Positions 1-7,383 of a DNA stretch of 47,438 nt are shown one piece after another. Within the stretch, counting starts at the first letter, position 1. The number at the start of each line of letters is the position of its first letter. The position numbers were made by a program, and so were the translations under genes. The notes below the pieces were generated by a model. That model saw only the letters and a program-made list of their open reading frames with translations, was not told the DNA's origin and made no database searches. This DNA comes from an uncultured Desulfobulbaceae bacterium (GTDB lineage: Bacteria > Desulfobacterota > Desulfobulbia > Desulfobulbales > Desulfocapsaceae): the NCBI GenBank assembly GCA_903887485.1, contig CAISPV010000082.1, positions 1 to 47,438 on the forward strand, in the 5' to 3' direction.

Positions 1-56
1 CGATGATCCATCTCGGTGATTTGAACTAACAATTTAGAAAAGGACTCGTTCTCCAT
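1..56 (-). CDS. N-terminus of an unidentified gene running off the window
   Basis: Only the first 18-19 codons are present. The ATG (complement of 54-56) follows a strong Shine-Dalgarno, AAGGAGGG, about five bases upstream, so a real gene start is likely. The visible peptide begins MENESFSKLLVQITEMD and shows no diagnostic motif. Its position beside intron and IS debris makes a transposase or other accessory gene possible, but that is a guess. Confidence 0.5.
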   Translation of the reverse strand, partial: MENESFSKLLVQITEMDH

Positions 57-127
57 GGTTCCCTCCTTCTTGTGATATATCAAAAAGATAAGAACCATTG
101 CTTATTTTTCAACACTTAACGGGAACA

Positions 128-146
128 GAGCCAAAAAAATTGGCTC
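128..146. terminator. short A-loop hairpin
   Basis: GAGCCAA at 128-134 pairs perfectly with TTGGCTC at 140-146 around an AAAAA loop. No clear U-tract follows on either strand. It may be a terminator or part of the end of a mobile element upstream of the partial gene at the window edge. Confidence 0.3.
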
Positions 147-180
147 TTCGATGTTTCATGTGGAATTGATGATATTGGTC

Positions 181-606
181 AATGAGGCCGCAATCAGGTA
201 AATCATGGTAATGAAATTTACCGTGTCTGAAGGAAGCCGGAGTGCAGATAAGCGAGCAGCGGGAGACTCCGAAACTATGAGCCGACGAACAGAAATGGCA
301 GATAATAAGGCCAATTTTCCGGGTAAGTCAGCACAACATGACAAAGTCCAGGGTTTTGGAGATATGGTAAATGCCGCGGCAGTGTAGTGACAGATCACGT
401 TCTTATACCCCTCAAGGGGGTACTGAACTGAGTCCGGTAGACCTGCCCGGCAAGCGGTTCACCTCACACTGAACAGCGTTCTTCAAAGCAACATGGAAGA
501 TGATCGGTTAAGAGTCAGCAGAGGCCATAGTAGTTCCACTCCACGGGACGAAGGGCCGAACTCAGAGAAGGGACAAGGCCCTGCAAACTCGGCTACCGCG
601 ATGAAC
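181..606 (+). mobile_element. group II intron remnant, RT gene missing
   Basis: The stretch has the layout of the 5' half of a bacterial group II intron RNA. GTCTGAAGGAAGCCGG lies at 225-240, then CCGACGAACAG, then AACATGACAAAGTCC near 337-352. The pre-ORF segment AGCAACATGGAAGATG...GTCAGCAGAGGCCATAGTAG...GACGAAGGGCCGAA spans about 488-560. These blocks are typical of intron domain I and of the leader before the intron-encoded reverse transcriptase. An ATG occurs at about 600, but no reverse transcriptase frame follows and no domain V/VI is visible. The element is therefore a deletion derivative. A second, shorter copy of the same segment lies at 2094-2345. Confidence 0.7.
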
Positions 607-683
607 CTAATTTCTAATTTTCCTTGAAAACCGCTATTGTTTTGCGCTCAGCGTTTAGTGACTGGTTAGGATTTTGTTTTTTA

Positions 684-1952
684 TTATTTATCTTTTAATA
701 AAAGCAAAGGAATAAAGGGCATTAAGTAGTCCAGTTTAATATTTGGACCTGTTACTTGCTCAAATTCTATCGCTTTTAAGATTCCTTTAGCTCCAGCTAT
801 ATAGAGGAAGTTTTCACTAATTGTAAGGTTACTATTTGCAGGAATCGTAGCCGACCAAACATCCTTATGAGTATTTAAGTCGATGGCATATACTTTACTT
901 GAGGTTTGTACAAGCAAGTGCGAATTCGTCACAATAATAGTTCCATTGATGCTATCTGCAGGTAACTCCCAAGCCCATAGTTGATTTCCAGTCTGTTGAT
1001 CACGAGCTGTCAATGCACCAGAATCGATAGCGTAAATGATTCCATTTGCTACCGAAGGTTGCCCTGAAAAGTTGCCAGCTAACTGCCAGCGAATATTTCG
1101 ATTGGCGATATCAAAACTAATCAATCGTCCATCATGAATTACTATAATATCATCTGCCCCGCCCACTACAGGAGCAAGATTCATACTCCATCCGTTCCAA
1201 TTGAAATCAGGATCAGGGATATTGAAGACCAGTTCTCCGGTAAGCCTGTCTAATACATAGAGAGCAGGTGAGTTTTCTCCGAGGTAAGCATATGCCCAAT
1301 TTTGATCAACAGCAGGAGTCCATTGGTCGTATTGAGGGAGATCACTGAACCACTTTTGAGTTCCGGTGTAGGCATCGAAAGCATACATCCCGCCATTGTA
1401 CCCACCATTAATGTAGATAGTTCCATCGTAAATTGTTGGAGCGTAATATCGTTCCCATTGTGCCGCGAATTCTTTTCTGAAAACTAATTCACCTGTATCG
1501 GCTTTATAAGCACGTAAATAAGGAGCATCTGCAGTCGAACCTATACCTTTACCTGTTTGAATATACACATTTCCATATGCAAAACTCGGAGGATTAACCG
1601 AAAACACTTCGCCGAATTGTTTGCTCCACAAAGTGTTGCCTGTAGTCGCATCTAAAGCATACAATCCGAAATTGTTAAAATATGTCTTTCCTGAAACAAA
1701 TATTTTTCCATATGAAACAGTTACTGGATTCAAATCATATGTTCCAATTGTCCGTTCCCATTTTTGTCTGAATGTACCTGGAGCAATGGTAATTGGAATA
1801 TAACCAGTGTGGGAGGCATCTTTTTGAAACATTGGCCAGGGTTCATCTACAAAAGGATTAGCTGTTGCGTCAAGATGCCATGATATTATTAAGAAAAAAA
1901 TCAGGACAAGAACAAAGTTAATCGTATTAGGAACCCCCCTGCGCATAATCAT
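684..1952 (-). CDS. exported PQQ-type beta-propeller repeat protein
   Basis: The 422-residue product starts with a basic stretch and a hydrophobic segment (about residues 12-30) followed by a likely signal-peptidase site, so it is probably periplasmic or outer-membrane associated. The mature part opens with PWPMFQKDASHTGY, the classic first blade of PQQ-like quinoprotein propellers. It then repeats blades of the form LYALDATTGNTLW, YAFDAYTGTQKW, LYVLDRLTGELV and ITARDQQTGNQLW-like units. No quinoprotein dehydrogenase catalytic residues are evident, so it is more likely a BamB-like scaffold or adhesion propeller than an enzyme. An in-frame ATG two codons downstream is an alternative start. It is AT-rich and flanked on both sides by group II intron fragments, which suggests an acquired gene. 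Confidence 0.8.
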   Translation of the reverse strand: MIMRRGVPNTINFVLVLIFFLIISWHLDATANPFVDEPWPMFQKDASHTGYIPITIAPGTFRQKWERTIGTYDLNPVTVSYGKIFVSGKTYFNNFGLYALDATTGNTLWSKQFGEVFSVNPPSFAYGNVYIQTGKGIGSTADAPYLRAYKADTGELVFRKEFAAQWERYYAPTIYDGTIYINGGYNGGMYAFDAYTGTQKWFSDLPQYDQWTPAVDQNWAYAYLGENSPALYVLDRLTGELVFNIPDPDFNWNGWSMNLAPVVGGADDIIVIHDGRLISFDIANRNIRWQLAGNFSGQPSVANGIIYAIDSGALTARDQQTGNQLWAWELPADSINGTIIVTNSHLLVQTSSKVYAIDLNTHKDVWSATIPANSNLTISENFLYIAGAKGILKAIEFEQVTGPNIKLDYLMPFIPLLLLKDK

Positions 1953-2093
1953 TTAATATCTCCTTATAAATTTATATCCCAACTAATTGTTTTCTCTTAT
2001 CTTTTGTGCAAACTTAACGATGGGCGCTAAGCAGCGCCGCCGATTAACTTCCCGAAAACCACCGCGCTGGCCGGCGTCTGTTTTAGGCCCCTG

Positions 2094-2345
2094 GTGTACG
2101 CCCGGCACGGGCGTGATCTAATGGAGTGTAAGTCCCCTGTATGTAAACCCGGTACTGTTGTGATAACAGAACCATAAATACTAGCCAAAGGCAAGGGCGA
2201 CCTCGCGAGAGTTCGTCTGAAGGAAGCCGGAGTGCAAAGCTATGAGCCGACGAACAGAAATAGCAGATAAAGCCAAGTTTCCGGGTAAGTCAGCACAACA
2301 TGACAAAGCCCAGGGTTTGGGAGATATTGAAAATGCCGCATATGG
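2094..2345 (+). mobile_element. 5' end of a second group II intron copy, truncated
   Basis: The segment begins GTGTACGCCCGGCACGGGCG, a good match to the GUGYG-type 5' boundary and first stem of bacterial group II introns. It continues with a TAATGGAGTGTAAGTCCCC block and then repeats the 225-378 segment nearly base for base at 2215-2340. Relative to the other copy it lacks an insertion of about 24 nt after AGTGCA and has point differences. The homology stops near 2345, with no leader, reverse transcriptase or domain V after it. It is a relic of an independent or duplicated insertion. Confidence 0.68.
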
Positions 2346-2527
2346 AAAATGGGGACGTTGCTGATATTTAATGTTTTGTCCTGCCGGGTGTTGCGGTGGG
2401 CGGCGGGTGGAGCAATATCCGGGCAGGGCTGGAACGCAATCGCTTCCCTGCACAGTCCGGCTTTTCCAGACTGTGCCACTTGTCCAAACCAGTTTGCCTC
2501 TATCCCGGATGTCCGGTTGCACGTATC

Positions 2528-2755
2528 TTATTTCTTTTTCAGGAAGTCGTCAGGTAAGATGCCAGCCTGTTTGAGAATGGCCCGAAGAGTACCCTCCGGC
2601 ATATCACCAGGGTGATTGGGAATTGTGGTATATCTGTCAGACTGCTCGTTGTACCAGATTTCGTGACTACCGGCAGCCTGCCGGTCAAAAACAAAGCCAA
2701 ACGATTTGAGTATCTTGGCAATTTCACGGTAACGGAAACCAGATAATCGGCCCAT
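2528..2755 (-). CDS. hicA: HicA-family mRNA interferase toxin
   Basis: The 75-residue product matches the HicA fold: an N-terminal helix (REIAKILKSFGFVFDRQ), the GSHEIW segment containing the catalytic His, then IPNHPGDMPEGTLRAILKQAG. HicA toxins bind dsRNA-like folds and cleave mRNAs. The ATG at 2753-2755 directly abuts the stop codon of the upstream hicB with no gap, so translation is coupled. Length is normal for the family. Confidence 0.9.
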   Translation of the reverse strand: MGRLSGFRYREIAKILKSFGFVFDRQAAGSHEIWYNEQSDRYTTIPNHPGDMPEGTLRAILKQAGILPDDFLKKK

Positions 2756-2986
2756 CTATGCACCTACGACCAAGGCACAGTCAAAAGAATCTCCAATGAT
2801 GGGCAAGTTCGAATTCTTTCGTCTTTCTGCTTGAGCTTCCAGTATTTTTCGAGCGACATCACGCGCAATTTCCATGGCCTCGGTCACTGTCCGGCCTTGA
2901 GCTACCAGACCAGGGATATCGTCGGATGTGGCAAGATAGACACCTTCGGGCAATTTCTCTACGTGGATATTGATGATCTGCTCCAT
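2756..2986 (-). CDS. hicB: HicB-family antitoxin (short form)
   Basis: The 76-residue product has the HicB partial RNase H-like fold: VEKLPEGVYLATSDDIPGLVAQGRTVTEAMEIARDVARKIL. It lacks the C-terminal DNA-binding extension of long HicB proteins. It is predicted to neutralise the HicA toxin encoded immediately downstream. A GGGGAAAACC purine run precedes the ATG. Antitoxin-first order is common in hicBA loci. Autoregulation cannot be judged because no obvious operator was seen. Confidence 0.85.
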   Translation of the reverse strand: MEQIINIHVEKLPEGVYLATSDDIPGLVAQGRTVTEAMEIARDVARKILEAQAERRKNSNLPIIGDSFDCALVVGA

Positions 2987-3164
2987 GGTTTTCCCCTCTT
3001 ATCCAATCACTTGTGCTGGTACAGTTCCTTCTTGAGAAACAAGTTTTATCATACTCATAAAGATATCTTAGCACACCAGGGCTAAAATTTCAGATTTTTT
3101 GCTAAATATAGCAAAATGCAGCTCGAATGCATGAAGCTAATGGACGAAGAGAGTCAAATCTATT

Positions 3165-3353
3165 TTTCCCCGCCTGATCAGTTTGAAGACCGAGCGGGTG
3201 TTCTTCTCAAACTATACGACAAGAGATGCGGCCAGAAATGACATCGTTGACTATATTGAAATGTTTTATAACAGCAGAAGGCTTCATTCATATTTGGGTT
3301 ACATGAGCCCAAAAGAATTTGAGAAAAAGTGGCTTCTTAAAAAAGCCGCTTAG
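3165..3353 (+). pseudogene. C-terminal fragment of an IS3-family transposase (OrfB)
   Basis: From about 3186 the frame reads KTERVFFSNYTTRDAARNDI and then VDYIEMFYNSRRLHSYLGYM-SPKEFE, which is the end of the DDE integrase domain of IS3-type OrfB. The final catalytic glutamate region and everything upstream are missing or unrecognisable. The frame ends at TAG 3351-3353. The gene is dead. Confidence 0.85.
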
Positions 3354-3383
3354 TAAACTGCCCATTTTTACTTGACCACCTCA
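3354..3383 (+). repeat. probable right terminal end of the IS3-type element
   Basis: Directly after the transposase stop the sequence runs TAAACTGCCC then TTTTTACTTGACCACCTCA, ending in CA as IS3-family ends do. The left end was not found, so the boundary is inferred from the usual gene-to-end spacing. Confidence 0.45.
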
Positions 3384-3572
3384 TGAAAAACAGGACCGCA
3401 ACAATGTACAACAATGCAAGAAATCAAAAGAAATCAGGGCCAGACCACTTTTTGTTTCAAACTTTCCCGTATACCATACCCAAGTCAACCGTAATTCAAA
3501 ATCAAAACATTCTCGAGATTCCGGAGACAGTATCTTTTTCTGATTCCTTTCCTTTGCGAAAGTGCGAAAAAG

Positions 3573-3613
3573 TTGACTTGTTTATAATGGTTGTTATAAT
3601 AACCATTATAAAC
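3573..3613 (+). promoter_or_regulatory. promoter with overlapping palindromic operator
   Basis: TTGACT at 3573-3578 and TATAAT at 3595-3600 are separated by 16 bp, close to a consensus sigma-70 promoter. Around the -10 box lies a perfect inverted repeat: GTTTATAATGGTT at 3580-3592 and AACCATTATAAAC at 3601-3613, with the spacer containing most of the -10 box. This is the arrangement expected for autorepression by the antitoxin (or antitoxin-toxin complex) encoded just downstream. Confidence 0.8.
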
Positions 3614-3634
3614 AAAATCAAAGGAGGTGCCTAC

Positions 3635-3898
3635 ATGCAGATGATTGAAACATATATCCCAATTACTCAGGCCAAAATGAAGCTTCTGGATATGGTGAGA
3701 CAATTACATGATACAAACGACACAATCGCCATCACAAAAAACGGTGTTCCAGAGGCTATTTTACTCTCAATGAAGACCTTTGAGGGTCTGTTGGAAACTA
3801 TAGATGTGCTTGCTGACCCGGCAATGATGTCACAGCTTCATGAATCTTCTAAAGATCTACAAGCTGGAAACTTGATTGACTTGGATGAGGCGTTTTAA
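3635..3898 (+). CDS. Phd/YefM-family antitoxin
   Basis: The 87-residue product has the N-terminal Phd/YefM DNA-binding fold (ITQAKMKLLDMVRQLHDTND followed by IAITKNGVPEAILLSMKTFEGL) and a flexible acidic C-terminus that would wrap the toxin. I chose the ATG at 3635 over longer frames because it follows AAGGAGGT at 3621-3628 and the operator-promoter lies immediately upstream. The stop (TAA 3896-3898) overlaps the toxin start by one base, giving tight translational coupling. Confidence 0.88.
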   Translation: MQMIETYIPITQAKMKLLDMVRQLHDTNDTIAITKNGVPEAILLSMKTFEGLLETIDVLADPAMMSQLHESSKDLQAGNLIDLDEAF

Positions 3899-4179
3899 TG
3901 CCCTATCAAGTAAAAATTACAACTTATGCAAACGAGGCAGGAAAGAAACTTAATCCTGAAGTCAGAAAAGCCGCAAAAACAGCTTTAAAAGATCTTGCAT
4001 TGAATCCATACACAGGAAAGGAGTTGCAGGCAGAATTAAGTGGGTTTTGGTCGTTAAGGTTCCTGCGCTATCGAATTATTTATAAAGTAGATATTCAACA
4101 GAAAATCATTGTCGTTTGGGCTATTGGTCATCGGCGAAATATCTATGAAGCATTTAGCGAATATGTGGTCAAGAAATGA
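3898..4179 (+). CDS. RelE/ParE-family toxin
   Basis: The 93-residue product has the compact RelE/ParE layout: KITTYANEAGKKLNPEVRKA, a basic middle, LSGFWSLRFLRYRIIYKVD and a C-terminal IVVWAIGHRRNIYE strand. RelE members cut mRNA on the ribosome, whereas ParE members poison gyrase. The GHRRNIYE end and the Phd/YefM partner favour the RelE side, but sequence alone does not settle it. The ATG overlaps the antitoxin stop. Confidence 0.88.
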   Translation: MPYQVKITTYANEAGKKLNPEVRKAAKTALKDLALNPYTGKELQAELSGFWSLRFLRYRIIYKVDIQQKIIVVWAIGHRRNIYEAFSEYVVKK

Positions 4180-4293
4180 CAAGTTGCAGTCTAAAGTTCA
4201 CAGGGAAATACAGGGAAATAGGGGACAGACCAGAATGGCGCTAGTTTAAGCGGTTGCGGCATTACTCCCCCCTCCAAAAATAAAGGCTGAAAT

Positions 4294-4551
4294 ATGATAG
4301 ATTTTAACAGTTACTGCACTTTTGTCCTCCAATTCTTCTCTAACAATATCCTGATTGCCATTGCCCTTGGTATCGCCATTTGCTTCTCCCTGTACAAAAA
4401 ACCGGAGATAACTGTTAAGTTTCTGGCCCTCTGTTTTTTTCTGGTGGCTGTCTTTTACACGATGTCCCTGCTCAGTCAATCAACTACTCAGCAAGAGCAA
4501 GACAACCTGATTCATAAATCTGAACGTCAGATGAACGATCCTGCTCGCTGA
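4294..4551 (+). CDS. small two-helix membrane protein, function unknown
   Basis: The 85-residue product has two hydrophobic segments (about residues 18-36 and 42-60) separated by a short KKPE turn, then a polar tail rich in Gln, Asn and Arg. It lacks a signal peptidase site, so a hairpin inner-membrane protein is likely. The ribosome site is weak (AAGG about eight bases upstream). I do not recognise a family. A 30-odd base stretch just upstream (about 4198-4235) carries the short direct repeat ACAGGGAAAT. Confidence 0.5.
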   Translation: MIDFNSYCTFVLQFFSNNILIAIALGIAICFSLYKKPEITVKFLALCFFLVAVFYTMSLLSQSTTQQEQDNLIHKSERQMNDPAR

Positions 4552-4599
4552 TTTCCACAGGAGACCGCAGTGAACTTATCAGCTATTCCAATAACTTAT

Positions 4600-4645
4600 A
4601 AAAATTGGCAACGGATTTATCTATCGCTAAAACCATCCGTTGCCA
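4600..4645 (-). terminator. intrinsic terminator of the AAA+ gene
   Basis: TGGCAACGGAT at 4606-4616 pairs perfectly with ATCCGTTGCCA at 4635-4645. Read on the minus strand, the stem is followed by a run of five T residues, so it terminates transcription arriving from the gene ending at 4723. Confidence 0.75.
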
Positions 4646-4722
4646 CCATGATGTAAATCGAGTGAAAAAAAGAGGAAAGAGCAAACAGAAACTACCCACA
4701 TTCCACTCTTCCTTATCTCCTC

Positions 4723-6984
4723 CTACCACACCGCCCGCAATCCCTTATTCTTCCTGAGCTGATCAATGCGACGCTCCAGCTCCACCCGCCACTCGGCATG
4801 AATCCGGGCAGCTGACGGGGCAATGAGTTCGGGCAGGCCATAGACGATGCGGTCCGAGGCCCGGCTGGCCTCAATCACCGCCTCGATGGAACGGGCACCG
4901 AATTTATAGTTCCCAAGCAGCAGGCGGAGCAGCAGGCCCGAGGTCTTGCGCGCCGCCTTCTTCCAATGGGTATCCATCTGGTGGGCAATGATAAAGGCCC
5001 GCTTGAGCAAGACCCGCCGCAGTTCTTCCAGCTCAACCGGGGTGGCGGAATCACGAAGCAGGCTGTCACCAATCTCAATGCCGTCAATATCAAGCACCAC
5101 CCGCAACCGGCTCATGAAATCGGGGATCTTCAGGGTCTTCATCTTTTCCAGCATTTCCGGCTTATCCGCATCGAGCAATTTTTCCATCCCCTCCCAACTG
5201 GCCTTCACCCCGCCGGCAAAAACAAAGATGGCTCTGCCAATATAGTGAGGGATCCCATTGACATAGGTGACACCATCCTGCATGGAGGGCAGAAAATAAC
5301 GGAGATAACCAAATTCATTGCCCTCATACCGGCAATCAAACTCATCCCAGAAGACAATGGGTACCTTGCCCCTGGCCACGGCCGCCCGCACCGGTTCAAT
5401 GGCCGAATTGATCTCATCAGGGGATGAAAACTGGGTCAGATTGAACTCAAACAGATCAAAGGGATCCCCTTGAAATTTTTTGGCAATGACCGCAGCCACC
5501 TGCCGGACGGCAAAGGACTTTCCCGATCCCGGAGGCCCGAAGACCCCAATACAGAGAGGCCGGTGAACATTTTCTTTGGACACATAGGAATCCATGACAT
5601 TCTGCAGGGTGATCACCGGATCGATCTCCGCCGGGTCAGTGGTGCGCAGATGGCCCACATTAAAGATCGGCAGATTATGAAACCCGGTCTTGCGGTTCAC
5701 CTCTTCTTTGAGATCATGAAGCACCGAAACAATTTCATCCAGATACCCATAGGCCCCGGCAAGGGGCGCGTGTTGAACCATGGGCGAGGTCTTGCCCAGA
5801 TAGAAAAATTTACGGAGGGCCGCTTTTTTCTGGGCCGACCAGATCTGGCTGGAAACCAGATCGAGGACGGTTTCAAAATCTGGGGAAAGCTCAGGAAGCT
5901 CAAAAAAAGCGGGATCTGGCCCATTATCCACATACGAACAGGCATAACCGCCGGGATAACTCTTGACAAAATCAAGGTTGGGAAATTCCAGGGTATCCTT
6001 GAAATAATAGCCATGCTGATACAGGCTCGCCCAGTTATGCATCACCCGTTGCGAAAAATCATAAAAATAATTGCGGCTGAAGATAAAGCCGCCAAACCGC
6101 AGGGCGTCCATGGCCAGCATGGCCAAAATCAAGGTGTCATAACAAGGGACAGATCCCCGTTGCCGCGGTGAACTCTTCTCGGGCAGACAGCCTTTACGAT
6201 GGCGGAAAAATATGGCATCCGGCCCGATATAGAGGATCCCATGCGGAAACATCTCGACGATGATATGACAGCGAAACTTCTTGGTCACACCGTCCCAGAG
6301 CCCTACCTCCTCGGTACGCAAGGCCCGCAGACACATGGCGACAATAGTCTCCCAGTTGACCGAGCAGTCCATCTCCATGCGAGTCGTTTCCAGATCCGCC
6401 AGCCGGCAGAACAAGGCGATTCTTGATCCGCACATCTCGGCCCACCGCCGCCAGTGGGCGACACTGATGCCCATGGCAATGACCCAGGCATCGGGATTAC
6501 GGGCAAAATCCTCCGCAGTCAGATGCGGAGGACAGCCGGAATCATCGATCACGATCAGCCCGTTATTGTTACTGAAAAGCTCCCGGTTGCTGTCGTCGAT
6601 ACGAAAAGGCTCGGCACTCTTGGCCCGAGCGCCAGCCGGCAGATACTGATTGACCATGAACCAGCCATGATCCTCCCGCTCCATCTCCGCACCGCTCTGT
6701 TTACGAAATATCTGAAAAATATCCTTCTGCTCCCCATAGGAGACCGAATGGATGCGCGGATTGAGATCAGACTCAGCAATATAGGCGGCAAGCCAGGTCA
6801 GGCACTGCTCCAGTCGGCCATACTCAATGGAGACGTCCCCGGCCATGAGCTCAATCGGATCACCAGGATTATAGCCATAGGCCGGCAGGCTTCCCTCTTC
6901 AAGGAGACTGACCTGTTTGATCGGGAGATTGCGAATCTTGACATTGGAACCCAGCAGGGTGATTTTTTGTGATTGTCCGTCCAT
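4723..6984 (-). CDS. large AAA+ ATPase with an unrecognised N-terminal half
   Basis: The 753-residue protein has a clear P-loop ATPase in its C-terminal half: Walker A GPPGSGKS at residues 483-490, Walker B VPIVFWDEFD at 541-550, and a lid region rich in Arg/Leu to about 700. The first 430 residues contain no motif I can name; they have alternating hydrophobic strands (GLIVIDDSG near 142-150, HIIVEMFPHGILYIGPD near 240-256). No membrane helix or signal peptide is visible, so it is cytosolic. Downstream is a good intrinsic terminator and upstream an opposing hairpin, so it is probably monocistronic. A remodelling or signal-sensing NTPase is plausible; the substrate is unknown. Confidence 0.75.
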   Translation of the reverse strand: MDGQSQKITLLGSNVKIRNLPIKQVSLLEEGSLPAYGYNPGDPIELMAGDVSIEYGRLEQCLTWLAAYIAESDLNPRIHSVSYGEQKDIFQIFRKQSGAEMEREDHGWFMVNQYLPAGARAKSAEPFRIDDSNRELFSNNNGLIVIDDSGCPPHLTAEDFARNPDAWVIAMGISVAHWRRWAEMCGSRIALFCRLADLETTRMEMDCSVNWETIVAMCLRALRTEEVGLWDGVTKKFRCHIIVEMFPHGILYIGPDAIFFRHRKGCLPEKSSPRQRGSVPCYDTLILAMLAMDALRFGGFIFSRNYFYDFSQRVMHNWASLYQHGYYFKDTLEFPNLDFVKSYPGGYACSYVDNGPDPAFFELPELSPDFETVLDLVSSQIWSAQKKAALRKFFYLGKTSPMVQHAPLAGAYGYLDEIVSVLHDLKEEVNRKTGFHNLPIFNVGHLRTTDPAEIDPVITLQNVMDSYVSKENVHRPLCIGVFGPPGSGKSFAVRQVAAVIAKKFQGDPFDLFEFNLTQFSSPDEINSAIEPVRAAVARGKVPIVFWDEFDCRYEGNEFGYLRYFLPSMQDGVTYVNGIPHYIGRAIFVFAGGVKASWEGMEKLLDADKPEMLEKMKTLKIPDFMSRLRVVLDIDGIEIGDSLLRDSATPVELEELRRVLLKRAFIIAHQMDTHWKKAARKTSGLLLRLLLGNYKFGARSIEAVIEASRASDRIVYGLPELIAPSAARIHAEWRVELERRIDQLRKNKGLRAVW

Positions 6985-7025
6985 AACAGCCTCAGTTTGT
7001 CATTTCATCCATCGATATCTCGTTA

Positions 7026-7060
7026 AATGAAAAAGGAAGGCTAAGCCCTCCTTTTTCATT
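7026..7060 (-). terminator. hairpin between the 30-residue peptide gene and the AAA+ gene
   Basis: AATGAAAAAGGAAGGC (7026-7041) pairs with GCCCTCCTTTTTCATT (7045-7060) with one mismatch and a three-base loop. The A/T-rich outer stem supplies a U-run on both strands. It probably ends the cyd operon transcript. Confidence 0.65.
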
Positions 7061-7076
7061 GCTCTCCAATCCCTGC

Positions 7077-7169
7077 TTACAGCAGGCCCGCCTTATCCAG
7101 GGCAATCACCGCCCCTTTATAGGAAACATAAATCAGGGCAATCCAGGAAAAAATAAGTACAGCAGTCAT
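7077..7169 (-). CDS. 30-residue single-span membrane peptide downstream of cydAB
   Basis: The ATG (complement of 7167-7169) is preceded by AAGGAGGT at ideal spacing, and the frame ends TAA at 7077-7079. The peptide starts MTAVLIFSWIALIYVSYK, one hydrophobic helix, then a short tail ending ALDKAGLL. It lies on the cydAB strand about 210 bp after cydB, beyond two long hairpins. Small single-span subunits such as CydX accompany bd oxidases, but this peptide does not look like CydX in sequence. It could be a bd-oxidase accessory peptide or an accessory of another membrane complex. The strong ribosome site and clean hydrophobic profile are the main evidence that it is real. Confidence 0.6.
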   Translation of the reverse strand: MTAVLIFSWIALIYVSYKGAVIALDKAGLL

Positions 7170-7275
7170 TATATCTACCTCCTTAAAACTAATTGCTTCA
7201 AAAAATCGGCGACAAAATCGACCTCAGAAAAAGCATTACTCAATTTATAACCGATTCTTAATGGTATCTGCCAGA

Positions 7276-7325
7276 GCCGCTTCCCGGAAACAGCCGGAAA
7301 AGATTGGCTGTTTCCGGGAAGCGGC
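7276..7325. repeat. 20-bp perfect hairpin after cydB (distal)
   Basis: Positions 7276-7295 are the exact reverse complement of 7306-7325, with a ten-base loop. There is no U-tract on the cyd strand, so it is not an ordinary intrinsic terminator. RNA processing, stabilisation of the cydAB message or a dispersed palindromic repeat are possible. Confidence 0.7.
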
Positions 7326-7328
7326 ATA

Positions 7329-7383
7329 AGGTGCCGTAAATGAAAAGAGCAGGGAAAGCATTGCTCTTTTCATAACGGCACCT
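7329..7383. repeat. long hairpin overlapping the cydB stop (proximal)
   Basis: AGGTGCCGTAAATGAAAAGA (from 7329) through GCA at 7351 pairs with 7362-7383, with one bulged base and a ten-base loop. One arm overlaps the cydB stop codon at 7382-7384. Like the neighbouring hairpin it lacks a following U-run. Confidence 0.7.

Noticed and set aside
1990-2094. attC-like integron recombination site (hairpin GGCGCT-AAGC-AGCGCC with GTTAAGT and GCCTAAAAC cores on the minus strand) upstream of the PQQ gene
   Set aside because: The putative outer cores are not complementary to each other, no matching site was found at the other end of the gene, and no integrase is present.
4198-4235. CRISPR-like tandem repeats (ACAGGGAAAT twice)
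   Set aside because: Only two short adjacent copies, with no spacer periodicity or cas genes.
5470-6171. 233-codon plus-strand frame inside the AAA+ gene
   Set aside because: It overlaps the Walker A region on the other strand and has no start signal or family similarity.
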